DNA of 64,000 nucleotides from Pseudoscleropodium purum (taxonomy: Eukaryota > Streptophyta > Bryopsida > Hypnales > Brachytheciaceae), in NCBI GenBank assembly GCA_963969395.1, contig OZ017795.1, positions 9,300,001 to 9,364,000 of the forward strand, read 5' to 3'. Within the stretch, counting starts at the first letter, position 1; each line of letters begins with the position of its first letter. Below, in pieces: positions 61,810 through 64,000 of this stretch. The notes under the pieces are model-generated. The model had not been told where the DNA came from. It did not search any database and saw only the letters and a program-made list of their open reading frames with translations. A program made the translations under genes and the position numbers.

Positions 61810-62190
61810 ATTATTTAAGCAATTTTAGAGCAGATCATGTATAGTAGAAGGCAATGGAAATTTTTCACATACAAAATGATAGGAAATATAAGGATTTTGA
61901 ATTTTTCAAAATTTTATATCCAAAATTGAAATTACTATAATTTTGGGAGACAAAAAGTGCATTTCACCAATAGCCAATGCCTAAAGTCTTCCAATTCATA
62001 TCATAGCTGAGTTACTTTCTTGCTAATTGCTTCTTGCTTTCTTATTCACTACTTTGGGACATGTGTCATAATATTTTTAGTGCCAACATTGGAAAGGACC
62101 AAATAAATACATTGAGAAATACATTCCAAGCTTTTGTTAGAAATCTATTCCATTCTTAGTTGGAAATAGTTGCCTCGTATAAGTTGGGTA
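61810..62190. repeat. Dispersed repeat, reverse copy of 32760-33112
   Basis: Reverse complement of the repeat at 32760-33112 over its whole length, diverged. Both copies lie close to a TTAA-bounded element (here at 62338), but in different relative orientation. The association may be chance. Confidence 0.55.
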
Positions 62191-62337
62191 GTGGGTGTAG
62201 TTGACAATTAATACAATTATCATTACTTGAAAACAAACTTTTATCAACTTCAACGTGCTCTTTTTTCCAAGCTTGCTATTTCCAAGAGGGCTCCACATCA
62301 CCAAATTTGTAGAATGCCAAAGTGATGTAGAGTTTAA

Positions 62338-62606
62338 CCCCTAAATGCCCACATTGCGTTTTTTGGCAATATAGAAATTTTAGTTAGCTCACTACAAAAT
62401 GGAATTTTTATTTATTTTCTTTGAAATTTTAACACAACATGTGTCCAAAGAGTAGCTTTAAGGCTCAAAATTTTTCATAACTTTTGACTACATGGTTAAA
62501 AAGTTATTGTATAATATGTACTTTTCATTACTCAATGGATAACTTAGGCATCAAAAAAAACTTCTTTAAAAATCATTATTTAAAAAATTAAAAATTGGAA
62601 ATTGGT

Positions 62607-62637
<31 letters not shown>

Positions 62638-63279
62638 GCTTGAATCATTTCATTTTTATCAATGAAAATTTATGAGGAGTTTTTGTTTGCAGGGGTTTGT
62701 GGGTCGTTATTGAATCTCTATTCTAAGACAAACTTTGAAGTCCTTTATTTAACTCAATTCTCAATATTTTGGAAAAAAAAAATATTTGGTGTAGATTGTT
62801 TATTACAACATTACAACCATTGGGATTGCCGTTTTTCAATTCCATCAATAAATTGTTAACAATTTAGTATTTTCAATCATTCTCTACTCCTTTCTACTTA
62901 CTAATTTTTTCCTATATGTTGTATGAATCCAAATGATTTGAAAATTTTCAAGTATGTAGCCAACTTGACTTGAAAATGAATTAAAGGATTAACCACCATT
63001 TTGGACATTTTCTCATACAAATGTGACCTTCTGAAGTGTAGCTGCTCAAATTTTTGCACGGTTAAAGAAAGGAAATTTGTCACTTCAAATGCTAATATCT
63101 TGCAATCTACATAGTGAAAATTTTTGAAAATTTTTCCACATGTTTTAAAACAAGCTTACTACAAGATCTTAGAATTACATGTGTCCAAAAATATTTTCTT
63201 TTCTAAAATTTGGTACATGTACTAAAAATGGCAATTTGGAAGCAATTTTGGTGAAAACATAGTCAAAATCATTTAGGGG
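62338..63279. mobile_element. TTAA-bounded element, full length
   Basis: 942 bp from CCCCTAAATGCC (B end) to CATTTAGGGG (A end), flanked by TTAA at 62334-62337 and 63280-63283. A (TA)13 run at about 62605-62631 has expanded at the conserved internal TATATA site. No coding capacity. Confidence 0.8.
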
Positions 63280-63283
63280 TTAA

Positions 63284-64000
63284 TATCATAGTGACAAGTA
63301 CAAAGATAATGTAGGTTACCACATGCATATAATGTCAACTTAATGTGAGTTAATATTTGTAGTTTGTATTTTGTGGTAAGAACATCAAAGTAATATCAAA
63401 AAGACACATAAGGTATACAACCTATTTTCAACAACGTTAAGTGTTTCAATATATATCTAGTTGAGTAATGGTAGAGGTATAATTTTTTTCTCGATAAGGA
63501 ATAGAAATAAGAAAAATTGCACTATCTTTTGCTACTTTTTTTTTTTATCAAGTCTGGAATTAGTAAAAATTAAAGAAGTCTACATTATAGTCCAATTAGT
63601 TCTTGATGTATAGGTAGACCTATTTTTAAGAAATGCAAAACTAAAAACTAGTCTCAGCAACTTCATTAGGTGTCAAAGTGTCATTTGTCACACAACAATG
63701 AAGTTGCTAAATCAAATCATATTCCCCTCATTTATGGAAATAGGCCATCCTATCGTGCACAAATGGGCCTTTGTTGGAGACAAGTTGTATACCTTATGCA
63801 GTATTCATATGTTATCAACTTTATTTTTGGCTCAATAATAAGGAAAGGGATTTCTGAAATAAAATTAATTTAGGTCAACAAGAAGTTTTCTTTAGGTAAG
63901 CATATTTCATTTTACAACACTACATACGTTTATGTATTTTATTTTTTATGGTTATAAGACAAAGCTAGAAATTTGCATAATAATTTGCATACACTCATCT
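63284..64000. other. AT-rich spacer to window end
   Basis: No supportable feature. A 67-codon frame at 63670-63873 has no recognisable motif. Confidence 0.45.

Noticed and set aside
1..64000. tRNA genes, rRNA genes, CRISPR arrays, LTR retrotransposons.
   Set aside because: None recognised: no B-box-bearing cloverleaf, no regular repeat-spacer array and no reverse transcriptase or integrase frame.

Overview
This window reads as nuclear DNA of a land plant: spliced genes with GT-AG introns, long AT-rich spacers, and many small transposon relics. The resistance-type gene has the HRGPD form of the TIR motif common in bryophytes and gymnosperms, and a snoRNA guide fits the 5.8S spelling GAACGCAGC better than the GAACGTAGC of flowering plants. 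A moss or another non-angiosperm is my best guess, but that is inference.

Layout. From 1 to about 6.4 kb lie repeats and then a GC-richer promoter region. At 6457-12321 (+) is a complete five-exon GH31 alpha-glucosidase/alpha-xylosidase gene encoding 900 residues, with a foldback element in intron 2. From 12.3 to 19.2 kb are AT-rich spacers with a 2-kb Harbinger-like element. At 19.3-21.05 kb is a non-protein-coding segment that I read as a polycistronic C/D-box snoRNA cluster on the + strand. It holds a U43 homologue, a guide for 5.8S rRNA and three further C/D RNAs, behind a telo-box-type leader.

At 24710-30136 (-) is a TIR-NB-ARC-LRR immune receptor gene. Its frame continues past the LRRs into a DQGW-type domain and, beyond one in-frame TAA, into a ZZ zinc-finger exon. 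Upstream of it lie a small ORF pair split by a stop codon and a 200-bp tandem repeat.

From 31.3 to 51.1 kb there is no supportable gene, only repeats: about 0.9-kb elements bounded by TTAA-CCCCTAAA, a CACTA-like element, a long palindrome and several MITE families. At 51787-53028 (+) is the last exon of an unrecognised protein gene. The rest, to 64 kb, is AT-rich and repeat-laden.

The three protein genes show no functional link. The observations most worth following are the snoRNA cluster, the TNL-ZZ architecture with its single nonsense codon, and the TTAA-bounded element family in which microsatellites have expanded repeatedly at one internal site.
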